DNA of 64,000 bases from the NCBI RefSeq assembly GCF_027257875.1, contig NZ_JAPVQY010000039.1, forward strand, positions 16,205 through 80,204, given 5' to 3'. Origin of the DNA: Burkholderia sp. IMCC1007. GTDB taxonomy: Bacteria; Pseudomonadota; Gammaproteobacteria; Burkholderiales; Burkholderiaceae. Position 1 is the stretch's first letter; each line of letters starts with the position of its first letter. Under the pieces are notes generated by a model that saw only the letters and a list, made by a program, of their open reading frames with translations, made no database searches and had not been told where the DNA came from. Positions 25,845 through 33,578 of this stretch are shown here, piece after piece. The translations under genes and the position numbers were made by a program.

Positions 25845-26525
25845 ATGAGTCAGACGATGTCGCGCGACACGCAGCGTGGGCGTGGAAAATCCGACAAGAA
25901 GCCGGAAATGGACAAGCGCGAACGGGCGATTCTTGCGGCCGAGCGGCTTTTCGCTCGCGAGGGATATCACGGAGTTTCAATGCGTGATATCGCAAAGGAA
26001 GCAGAAGTAGGTCTTCCGCTTATTGTCTATCATTTCGAAACGAAGCTTGGGCTGTATAAATCAATTTTCGAATACCGAAAGGGGCTGGTTGAAGAGCGCC
26101 TGGCTCAGCTTGAGCAAATCACCGATTTTGATCAACCCGACATCTTGTTGAAGGTTGCGATGGCGTGGGTATCACCGATCGTTACGAGCTATGCAACCCC
26201 AGAGGGCCGGGAGTACGCGCAGCTTGTCGCGCGAGAGTTGTCCGATCCGCAGGAAGCCACGCGCGGCATCGTTGAAGAGTATTACGACCCACTTGCCAAA
26301 GCATACATCTCGGCGCTGAGACGAGCGCTGCCGAAGGCCTCGGAAGAGTACCTGTGCTGGAGTTATTTGTTCGCGGTTGGCGCGCTCGTTATGGGCGTAT
26401 TCGATCATCGAATTGGACGACTTTCTGAAAACAAATTCGAATCAACCGATGTTGAAACAAAGACAAAAATGCTTGCTACATTCATTGCAGACGGAATTGG
26501 AGGCGGCGCTGATAAGTTTGAATGA
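25845..26525 (+). CDS. TetR-family transcriptional regulator
   Basis: 226 aa. The DNA-binding domain is near residues 25-75: AILAAERLFAREGYHGVSMR and DIAKEAEVGLPLIVYHFETK, a textbook TetR helix-turn-helix. The remainder is a helical ligand-binding domain. Base composition is clearly less GC-rich than the core genes, like the rest of this cluster. It is divergent from the porin gene, and an element in between recurs before the MFS transporter, so it most likely represses this cluster until a pathway ligand appears. Confidence 0.88.
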   Translation: MSQTMSRDTQRGRGKSDKKPEMDKRERAILAAERLFAREGYHGVSMRDIAKEAEVGLPLIVYHFETKLGLYKSIFEYRKGLVEERLAQLEQITDFDQPDILLKVAMAWVSPIVTSYATPEGREYAQLVARELSDPQEATRGIVEEYYDPLAKAYISALRRALPKASEEYLCWSYLFAVGALVMGVFDHRIGRLSENKFESTDVETKTKMLATFIADGIGGGADKFE

Positions 26526-26774
26526 CTTGCAACGCTCGATATGAACTGACAAGTAAAGAGCATCGAAATCCGACGACCCAGCGAGCGTCGGGAAGCTGCG
26601 GAACGCCGTCGCGGCTCGCATCACGGGCGTCCTGAAGTCAACCTTGACCAAAGGTCAATGAACGGTGACGAATCATCGTTTTTCGGTCGTTCCTCGGCTA
26701 ATTATCATGACAAAAACTCAACCACTCGAGCGTCGGCCGATACCGGAGGCCCGCGCCACCCCGTTGGAGATGTC

Positions 26775-27311
26775 ATGATCTATGCCGTTGAATGCAGCTA
26801 CGCCGATCCCGCTACCGAAGCCGAATGGAACGACTTCTACACCCGGATCAAGCTTCCCGCGCTGATCTCCGTGCCGGGGTTCCGCACGTCGCAACGCTTG
26901 CGCGCCGTCGGTGGCGACGGCCCCGTCTACCTCGCGCTGCACACGATCGAAAACGCCGACGTGCTGGCGTCGGTCGCGTATCGCGACAACGGCGGCGGCA
27001 ACTTCGCGCGCTGGCAGCCGCACATCGTCGCGTGGCGACGCAACGTGTACGACAGCGCGGCCCCGGCACCGGCCGCCGCCGGTCATCAATGGCTGGCCGT
27101 TTCCGAAGATGCCGCCCCGTTCATGCAAGCAGGTATCGCCGCCACGGCCATTCATGCCGTCGCGCTGGACCGTCAGCCCGCCTCCCGATGGCTGGCCGTC
27201 CTTGACCGCGATCGGACACCGCACATGTCCGAGAAGTCCGCGGTGTCCGGCGCCGCGATCCGGCTCTATGAACCGATGGGCGAGCAGCTCGTCAGCGCGG
27301 CTGCACGCTGA
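26775..27311 (+). CDS. Hypothetical protein with a possible dimeric alpha-beta-barrel fold
   Basis: 178 aa. ATG 26775 has GGAG 6 nt upstream. The first roughly 95 residues (MIYAVECSYADPATEAEWND, LPALISVPGFRTSQRLRAVG) look like a ferredoxin-like dimeric alpha-beta barrel of the kind found in small oxygenases and stress proteins. The second half repeats a similar strand-helix pattern. It is the first of three closely spaced genes (11- and 3-bp gaps) with a tautomerase-like protein and a metallo-hydrolase. Function unknown. Confidence 0.7.
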   Translation: MIYAVECSYADPATEAEWNDFYTRIKLPALISVPGFRTSQRLRAVGGDGPVYLALHTIENADVLASVAYRDNGGGNFARWQPHIVAWRRNVYDSAAPAPAAAGHQWLAVSEDAAPFMQAGIAATAIHAVALDRQPASRWLAVLDRDRTPHMSEKSAVSGAAIRLYEPMGEQLVSAAAR

Positions 27312-27322
27312 CGGAGCCGGCC

Positions 27323-27649
27323 ATGCCCAGCGTCACGATTTTCATCGCGGAGGCGAACATGCCGTCGAACGCCGCGCTCGACGCGCTGACGTCCGCCTGC
27401 GCGACCCTCTGCACCGACGTGTTGCAGGCCGCACCCGGCACGGTCCACGTCATCCACGTTCCGGTCCGGCACGGCTGCGGACATCCCGTCAGCGCCGAAA
27501 TCCGCTATCGCAGCCAACCGTTTCGCACCACTGAATTGATGGACCGCTTCATGGTCTCGCTGGATCGCGAGATGCTTCGCCACACCGGATGCGTCGCGCG
27601 CATCCGCTGCTTCGGCTACGACGCCGACCACCTTCACGCCCGACATTGA
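27323..27649 (+). CDS. Tautomerase-like small protein
   Basis: 108 aa beginning MPSVTIFIAEANMP; after methionine removal the N-terminus would be proline, the catalytic residue of the 4-oxalocrotonate tautomerase superfamily. The PxVxIxI first strand, the helix LDALTSACATLCTDVL and the strand GTVHVIHVPV follow the fold. Its length suits a fused or extended monomer rather than the 62-aa 4-OT. The gene is 11 bp after the 178-aa protein and 3 bp before the metallo-hydrolase. Activity is inferred and not certain. Confidence 0.65.
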   Translation: MPSVTIFIAEANMPSNAALDALTSACATLCTDVLQAAPGTVHVIHVPVRHGCGHPVSAEIRYRSQPFRTTELMDRFMVSLDREMLRHTGCVARIRCFGYDADHLHARH

Positions 27650-27652
27650 GCC

Positions 27653-28525
27653 ATGAGCGAACCCCTTCCCCGCCTTTCGTATCCGTGCCGCCGAATCGGC
27701 GACTTTTCGGTCGTCGCGATCAGCGACGGCACGCTGACGGCCGGCCTCGACCTGCTGTCGAACATCGACGTGGACGACGCGACCGGGATCATGCAACGCG
27801 CAGGCATCGCCGCGCCGTCGAGCGTCAATATCAACTGCTACGTGATCCGCGGGAACGGCCGAACCGTGCTCGTCGACACCGGTGCCGGCGGCATCCGGAA
27901 CTGGGGCGGCCTGCTGATGCCGTCGCTGACGCAAGCCGGCATCGACGCGCACGACATCGACACGATCCTGCTGACGCACGCGCACCCCGACCACATCGGC
28001 GGCCTGCTCGACCCGCACGGGCAACCGGCCTTCCCGCACGCGGAGGTCCTCATTCACGAACGGGAACTGGCATTCTGGCTGGACGACGCAGCGTTCGAGC
28101 ACGCGAACGAACGCGCGCGCGGCAATTTCCGGATCGCGCGGCGCGCGTTCGATGCGTGTCGCCGCCGGCTGCGCAGCTTCGAAGCGGGCGCGGTGCTGCC
28201 CGGCATCGTCGCGGTGCCGCTACCGGGACATACGCCCGGTCACACGGGGTATCGGATCGAATCGCATGACGAGCGGCTGCTGATCTGGGGCGATCTCGTG
28301 CATTTCGCGCCGATTCAGGTCATGCGGCCGGACGTGTCGATCGCGTTCGATCACGATCCGGCGCTGGCCGTCGCAACGCGCGCGGCCATGCTCGCCGAAG
28401 CGGCTTCGGACAACCTGCTGATTGCGGGCATGCATCTCGCCGAAACGGGCTTCGCGCGGATCGCGCGAGCGCACGGCGAAACCGGTGGCGTGTATGCGCT
28501 CACCGGTGCGGCCTTCCGGGCATAG
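27653..28525 (+). CDS. Metallo-beta-lactamase-fold hydrolase
   Basis: 290 aa. The Zn-binding signature is ILLTHAHPDHIGGLLDPHG (HxHxDH), with further ligands in VPLPGHTPGHTGYRI and LLIWGDLVHF, and a final histidine in IAGMHLAETGF. This is the MBL fold of lactonases and related hydrolases (quorum-quenching AiiA-like members are in the same clan). Last gene of the three-gene operon; with the tautomerase it suggests lactone or enol chemistry. Substrate unknown. Confidence 0.88.
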   Translation: MSEPLPRLSYPCRRIGDFSVVAISDGTLTAGLDLLSNIDVDDATGIMQRAGIAAPSSVNINCYVIRGNGRTVLVDTGAGGIRNWGGLLMPSLTQAGIDAHDIDTILLTHAHPDHIGGLLDPHGQPAFPHAEVLIHERELAFWLDDAAFEHANERARGNFRIARRAFDACRRRLRSFEAGAVLPGIVAVPLPGHTPGHTGYRIESHDERLLIWGDLVHFAPIQVMRPDVSIAFDHDPALAVATRAAMLAEAASDNLLIAGMHLAETGFARIARAHGETGGVYALTGAAFRA

Positions 28526-28633
28526 CGGGTAGCGACGCGCATCGTCGCGCGTGCGCGCGACCGGCACGCATGCGCCGATATGACACGGGCGCCGGTAACC
28601 GGCGCCCGCTCAGTCGCTGCCCGGTCGTCCGGC

Positions 28634-28921
28634 TCAGCGCCCGTTCGCCTCGTAGAAGCGCACGTAGCCGCTACGCAGCGTCACGCATTGCGCGCGCGTT
28701 TCGGACAGCAGCCGCCGTGCGGCCGCCTCGATACGTTCGCGATGCTGATCGTACGCATCGACCATGTCCTCGAAGCGCGGCGATGCCGCACCGAAATGGT
28801 CCTCCAGCGCCTCGGCCGTGATCTGACATTGAACACGCTCGCCATTGACCAACGCCATGAACCCGAGCATGAGGTCGCGCCCCGAATATTCGGGCTTCTC
28901 GTTCGTGAAATGGATCTGCAT
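28634..28921 (-). CDS. DUF1488-like protein
   Basis: 95 aa: MQIHFTNEKPEYSGRDLMLG, then FMALVNGERVQCQITAEALE and DHFGA. The F...PEY....L.F.A.V.G..V.C.IS.EAL.DHFG pattern is that of DUF1488, small proteobacterial proteins of unknown function. Isolated, minus strand. Confidence 0.75.
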   Translation of the reverse strand: MQIHFTNEKPEYSGRDLMLGFMALVNGERVQCQITAEALEDHFGAASPRFEDMVDAYDQHRERIEAAARRLLSETRAQCVTLRSGYVRFYEANGR

Positions 28922-29164
28922 GGAAGCCGCCTATCGCCGGTAGAAAGCAAATGACCGCGTGCGTCGTCCGCTACCGGCCGGACGAGAATGTACGCGGGCT
29001 CGCCGACAGAGACACCGTTCGCGGGGGTATGGCGCGAACAATGCGTGCCGGTTGCATTCCACTTTAGACGGTTTCACGCAGGAGGCAACATTTCCGATGC
29101 GCGTGGTTCCGACGCGCATTTCGTCTGACCTGCGCGGCATCGGGCACCATGACGCATGGCGGCG

Positions 29165-29356
29165 TCAGTGAGGGTCGGTCGGCCAGATATTCAGCGAGAT
29201 CGCTGCGGTCGTGGCGCCTACCGCGATGGCGGCAGCGCCGTATTGCACCGCGCTGGTCAGATCGAACAGCAGACCGTGGATCGCCACGGCGATGCCGCCC
29301 AGCATGATGAAGGTGGCGATGGCCGCCAGTACGACTCTCAGTTCCGTTCGAACCAT
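29165..29356 (-). CDS. Small two-helix membrane protein
   Basis: 63 aa from ATG 29356, preceded by GGGAGACGCATC. Two hydrophobic segments: LRVVLAAIATFIMLGGIAVA and VQYGAAAIAVGATTAAISL. No recognised family. Longer in-frame starts lack a ribosome-binding site. Isolated gene on the minus strand. Confidence 0.6.
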   Translation of the reverse strand: MVRTELRVVLAAIATFIMLGGIAVAIHGLLFDLTSAVQYGAAAIAVGATTAAISLNIWPTDPH

Positions 29357-29659
29357 GATGCGTCTCCCGAACGGATGCATGTCACGTCGCATGCGTGTTG
29401 CGATGCGGAACACGGCGCGTGCGTGCTCCCCTTCAATCATTGCAGGCACGTGCTCAAAATCAAGGGGTTTTTGTCCCCGGTCGCGTAACGCGCGCGGCGC
29501 TTGTATGATGGTGCGATATCGAGGCGGCGGCCGGGTTTGTTGCAGTGCGCAAGCGCAAGTCGGGATCGAGTGCCGGGCGTCGAGCCGGGTGAATGCTGAA
29601 GCGTGCACCGTGGTCGACAGTGACGCATGGGGTCCCAGTCCGCGTTGAAGCACCCGTCG

Positions 29660-29856
29660 AGGCCGACGTGAAGCAGGCGCCCAAGCAGGCGCTGAAGTGC
29701 TAGCCCGAGCCGACCGAAAAGGATGGGCCCGGGCAAAGCGCCGAAGGGCTCACGCCAGGCCGACCGCAAAGCATGGGACCGGAGCAAGCGCTGAAGCGCC
29801 AACTCGGGCCGACCGCGAAGCATGGGACCCAGGCAAGCGCTGAAGCGCCAACTCGG
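29660..29856. repeat. 49-bp tandem repeats upstream of the sigma-54 activator
   Basis: Two near-identical 49-bp units lie at 29759-29807 and 29808-29856 (each begins GCCGACCGC and ends CCAACTCGG), followed by the start of a third (GCCGACA). Two more degenerate copies precede them from about 29660. The unit length is not a multiple of three, so this is not a coding repeat. It ends 18 bp before the start codon of the activator gene. Confidence 0.85.
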
Positions 29857-29874
29857 GCCGACAGGAGACAAGAC

Positions 29875-31764
29875 ATGCCTCAATCTTTCGTGCTGCCCGC
29901 CACCGCGGGCCGCACCGATCTGCTCGCGCAGGCGCATGCGCGTTCGACCGCGGTCGGCCTGCGCGCGAACGAGCGCCCGGATTTCTCGCCGCTGTCGCGG
30001 CTCGCACTGCGCGAGCTGCTCGACACGAACCACGCACTGTTCGCACACGCGCGCCCGGTGATGGAGGACCTCCACGCACAGATCGCCGACACGCAAAGCC
30101 TCGTGGTGCTCACCGATGCCGACGGCGTGATCCTGCACAGCATCGGCGACGCCGACTTCATCGAGAAAGCGAACCGCGTCGCGCTATGCAACGGCGTGTC
30201 GTGGGCCGAAGGCACCCGCGGCACCAATGCGATCGGCACCGCGCTCGCGTCCGGCCAGGCCGTCGCGGTACACGGCGCCGAACACTTCCTACGCGCCAAC
30301 CACATCCTCACCTGCTCGTGCGCGCCGATCATCGACCCGTTCGGCCGCACGCTCGGCGCGCTCGACGTGAGCGGCGACCCGCGCGGCTTCAGCTCGCATA
30401 CGCTCGCGCTGGTGCGGATGTCCGCGCAGCTGATCGAGAACCATCTGTTCGCGAACCAGTGCGCGCAGGCGCTGCGGCTGCGTTTTCACGCCCACGAGGA
30501 TTGCGTCGACTCGCTGTTCGCCGGGCTCGTCGCGTTCGGCCCCGACGGCGCGCTGATCGCCGCGAACCGCAGCGCGCAATTCCAGCTCGGCGCGACGTTC
30601 GATACATTGCAGCATCAACGCTGCGATGCGCTGTTCGGCATGCAGTTCGGCCAGCTCGCCCAGCAGGCGGCGCGCGCGCCCGGCGCATCGTTCCGCCTGA
30701 TGCTGCCGACCGGCGTGCGCGTGCTCGCGCGCTGCGAATTCGCGGAGGCGCACAAGACGACCGTCGCCGTCACGCCGCCCGCGCCTGCCGCGCGCGTGCG
30801 CGCGCCGGATCCCGACGCGATCACGTTCGCGACGCTCGACACCGGCGATGCGCGGATGGCCGCCGTGCTCGAACGCGTCGCGAAGATCCGCGGGCGCGAC
30901 CTGCCGCTGCTGATCCTCGGCCAGACGGGCACCGGCAAGGAATGGCTCGCCCGCGCGCTGCACCACGCGTCGCCGCGCTCGGACGGCCCGTTCGTCGCGG
31001 TGAACTGCGCGGCGCTGCCGGATTCGCTGATCGAAGCCGAACTGTTCGGCTATGAGGACGGCGCCTTCACCGGCGCGCGCAAGCGCGGCAGCCCCGGCAA
31101 GATCGCGCAGGCCGACGGCGGCACGCTGTTTCTCGACGAAATCGGCGACATGCCGCTCGCGCAGCAGGTCCGGCTGATGCGCGTGCTGCAGGAACGCGCG
31201 GTGATGCCGCTCGGCGGCGCGCGCGCGGTGCCGGTCGACGTGCGCGTGGTGTGCGCGACACACCGCGACCTGCGCGCGATGATCGCGGAAGGCACGTTCC
31301 GCGAAGACCTGTTCTACCGGATCAACGGGCTCGCGGTCACGCTGCCGGCGCTGGCCGACCGCACCGACCTGCCGGCGCTGGTCGAACGCATCCTCGCGCG
31401 GCTCGCGCGCAGCGAGCCGATGCCGTGCCGTCTCGCGCCCGACGTGCTCGACGCATTCCTGCGCCACCGCTGGCCCGGCAACCTGCGGCAAATGACCAAC
31501 GTGCTGCGCACCGCGGGCATGCTCGCCGAAGAGGAAACGGAGATCGCGCTCGCGCATCTGCCCGACGATTTCTGGCTCGACTGCGACGATGTCCCGGCGG
31601 CGCCCGCCGCACCGGCCCACGCGAGCGAAACGGCGACACTGCAGAGCCACCAGGCCGCGGTGATCGATGCGGTGGTCGCACGGCACGGCGGCAACGTGTC
31701 GGCGGCCGCGCGGGAACTCGGGCTCGCCCGCAATACCGTGTACCGCTACCTGCGCCGCCATTGA
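29875..31764 (+). CDS. AcoR-like sigma-54-dependent transcriptional activator
   Basis: 629 aa. Residues about 60-200 form a GAF-like sensor domain. The AAA+ core has Walker A LLILGQTGTGKEWLARALHH, the sigma-54 contact loop EDGAFTGARKRGSPGKI, and Walker B GGTLFLDEIGDMPLAQQVRL. The C-terminal Fis-type helix-turn-helix is AARELGLARNTVYRYLRRH. The overall plan is that of AcoR, the activator of acetoin catabolism, but no acetoin genes are adjacent. ATG 29875 has GGAG 7-8 nt upstream. It would activate sigma-54 promoters elsewhere. Confidence 0.9.
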   Translation: MPQSFVLPATAGRTDLLAQAHARSTAVGLRANERPDFSPLSRLALRELLDTNHALFAHARPVMEDLHAQIADTQSLVVLTDADGVILHSIGDADFIEKANRVALCNGVSWAEGTRGTNAIGTALASGQAVAVHGAEHFLRANHILTCSCAPIIDPFGRTLGALDVSGDPRGFSSHTLALVRMSAQLIENHLFANQCAQALRLRFHAHEDCVDSLFAGLVAFGPDGALIAANRSAQFQLGATFDTLQHQRCDALFGMQFGQLAQQAARAPGASFRLMLPTGVRVLARCEFAEAHKTTVAVTPPAPAARVRAPDPDAITFATLDTGDARMAAVLERVAKIRGRDLPLLILGQTGTGKEWLARALHHASPRSDGPFVAVNCAALPDSLIEAELFGYEDGAFTGARKRGSPGKIAQADGGTLFLDEIGDMPLAQQVRLMRVLQERAVMPLGGARAVPVDVRVVCATHRDLRAMIAEGTFREDLFYRINGLAVTLPALADRTDLPALVERILARLARSEPMPCRLAPDVLDAFLRHRWPGNLRQMTNVLRTAGMLAEEETEIALAHLPDDFWLDCDDVPAAPAAPAHASETATLQSHQAAVIDAVVARHGGNVSAAARELGLARNTVYRYLRRH

Positions 31765-31851
31765 CGTCGCCGGCCGGCTGCCCGACGGGCGCCGGCCGCG
31801 TCCGGCATCAGGTATGCTTCGCGCTTGCCTTGCCGCCGCCCGCTTCGCGCC

Positions 31852-32154
31852 ATGACTGATCCCGATCACCCGCCTCTCGTGCGCATCGAGCCGCTCGGCG
31901 CGACGTTCGACGCACCCGATTCGCTGACCCTGCTCGAAGCCGCCGCGTTCGCGCACGTCAGGCTGCCGCGTTCGTGCCGCAACGGCACGTGCCGCAGCTG
32001 CCTGTGCAGGATCGTCAGCGGCAGCGTACGCTACACGATCGAATGGCCGGGGCTGAGCCGCGAGGAGAAGGCCGACGGCTATACGCTGCCGTGCGTGGCC
32101 GTCGCGACGTCGGATGTCGTGCTTGACGTGCCCGACGCGGAGATGATCGACTAG
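31852..32154 (+). CDS. Plant-type [2Fe-2S] ferredoxin-like protein
   Basis: 100 aa. The cluster ligands are in SCRNGTCRSCLCRIVSGSV (C-x4-C-x2-C) with the fourth cysteine in GYTLPCVAVATSD. This is a stand-alone ferredoxin with no reductase or oxygenase partner next to it. It begins 87 bp after the AcoR-like activator and is read in the same direction. Confidence 0.9.
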   Translation: MTDPDHPPLVRIEPLGATFDAPDSLTLLEAAAFAHVRLPRSCRNGTCRSCLCRIVSGSVRYTIEWPGLSREEKADGYTLPCVAVATSDVVLDVPDAEMID

Positions 32155-32228
32155 ATGATCGCCTGAACGCGACGCGCAGTGGCGCGCCGTCCCGCAACCG
32201 TGACGGGCAAGCCCGTCGGGAGAATGTG

Positions 32229-32723
32229 ATGACCCAGTCAACCGATCGCATCGAGAAAGAAGCCGTGCTCGCCGCCCCGCCGGCACGCGTGTGGGAAGCC
32301 ATCAGCAATGCCGCGGAATTCGGCACGTGGTTCGGCGTCACCTTCGACGGGCCGTTCGAGGAAGGCCAGCCGCTGTTCGGCCGCATCACGCCGACGCGCG
32401 TCGACGACGACGTCGCCAAGGCCCAGGAGCCCTATGCGGGCGCTGTATTCGAAATCGTCGTCGAGCGCGTCGAGCCGAAGCAACTGTTCTCGTTCCGCTG
32501 GCATCCGTTCGCGATCGATCCGAACTTCGATTACTCGACCGAGCCGATGACGCTCGTCACGTTCTCGCTCGCCGAGCAGAACGGCGGCACGCGGCTCACG
32601 GTCACTGAAACGGGGTTCGACGAACTGTTCGAAGCGCGCCGTGCAAAGGCACGCGAAATGAACGATCACGGCTGGGCCGCGCAGATGATGCTGATCACCA
32701 AATATCTCGCGACGCACGCGTAA
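32229..32723 (+). CDS. SRPBCC (AHSA1-like) family protein
   Basis: 164 aa. IEKEAVLAAPPARVWEAISN, then FGTWFGVTFDGPF and TLVTFSLAEQNGGTRLTVTE are the usual pattern of the AHSA1/START-like hydrophobic-pocket fold. ATG 32229 has GGGAG about 7 nt upstream; a GTG one codon earlier is possible. No ArsR partner is adjacent. Ligand unknown. Confidence 0.85.
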   Translation: MTQSTDRIEKEAVLAAPPARVWEAISNAAEFGTWFGVTFDGPFEEGQPLFGRITPTRVDDDVAKAQEPYAGAVFEIVVERVEPKQLFSFRWHPFAIDPNFDYSTEPMTLVTFSLAEQNGGTRLTVTETGFDELFEARRAKAREMNDHGWAAQMMLITKYLATHA

Positions 32724-32926
32724 CCGGCCGTTGGCCGGCATCGCCTGTTCACGCTTGTGGGCGGCGGGGATCGCCTGGATGACGCGGCCCGTCGCGATCG
32801 ATGCGCCGTCGATCGCCGCCTGATGCGTGCGCGACGCGCGTCGATGCAGCGCATCGCGGTGAGCCGCGCCGTGGCATCATGCGCGGTGTCATCCTCGATC
32901 GCATAAACCGTCTCCCGGAGCACCGC

Positions 32927-33556
32927 ATGACCATTCAGACCTGGATGCTGTTTGCCGCAGCCTATCTCGCGACGACGCTGTCGCCGGGCCCCAACGTGCT
33001 GCTCGTGATCCGCAACACGGTGCGCTACGGCACGCGCGGCACCGCCGCGACGATCGCCGGCAACCTCGTCGCGCAGGGGGTGGTGGTCATGCTGGTCGCG
33101 CTCGGCGTCGGCGCGGTGCTCGCCGCCGTGCCGCCGCTGTTCGTCGCGATGAAGATCGTCGGCGCGGCGTATCTGATCGTGATCGGCATCCGGCAACTGC
33201 GCGGCAGCCGCAGCCAGCGTTCGCCGGACGGCACCGCGGCGAGCGTCGAGCCCGACCGCAGGAAGCTGTTCCGTGAAGCGCTGTTCGTGTCGGGCAGCAA
33301 TCCGAAGACGATGATCTTCCTGTCGGCGTTCATGCCGCAGTTCATCTCATACGATCGTCCGCTCGCGATGCAGTTCATCGTGATGTACGCGACGATCGCC
33401 TGCACCGTCGTCATCGTGCACAGCGTCTATTCGTTCGGCGTGCGCCGCCTCCATCGCGGCTTCGGCGTCGGCCCGTGGGTGCGCGCGGCCAAGCGCGCGA
33501 GCGGGCTGCTGTTCGTCGGACTCGGGATCAAGCTGCTGACTGCGCGGCAGGCGTAA
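32927..33556 (+). CDS. LysE/RhtB-family amino-acid exporter
   Basis: 209 aa with about six hydrophobic segments. The N-terminus AAYLATTLSPGPNVLLVIRN carries the LysE signature (SPGPN), and GSNPKTMIFLSAFMPQF is the second family motif. CGGAGCACCGC precedes ATG 32927. Exports amino acids or homoserine-like compounds; substrate not deducible. Convergent with the LRR-kinase gene, 22 bp away. Confidence 0.9.
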   Translation: MTIQTWMLFAAAYLATTLSPGPNVLLVIRNTVRYGTRGTAATIAGNLVAQGVVVMLVALGVGAVLAAVPPLFVAMKIVGAAYLIVIGIRQLRGSRSQRSPDGTAASVEPDRRKLFREALFVSGSNPKTMIFLSAFMPQFISYDRPLAMQFIVMYATIACTVVIVHSVYSFGVRRLHRGFGVGPWVRAAKRASGLLFVGLGIKLLTARQA

Positions 33557-33578
33557 GCGCCGCCACGCATGCGATTCG

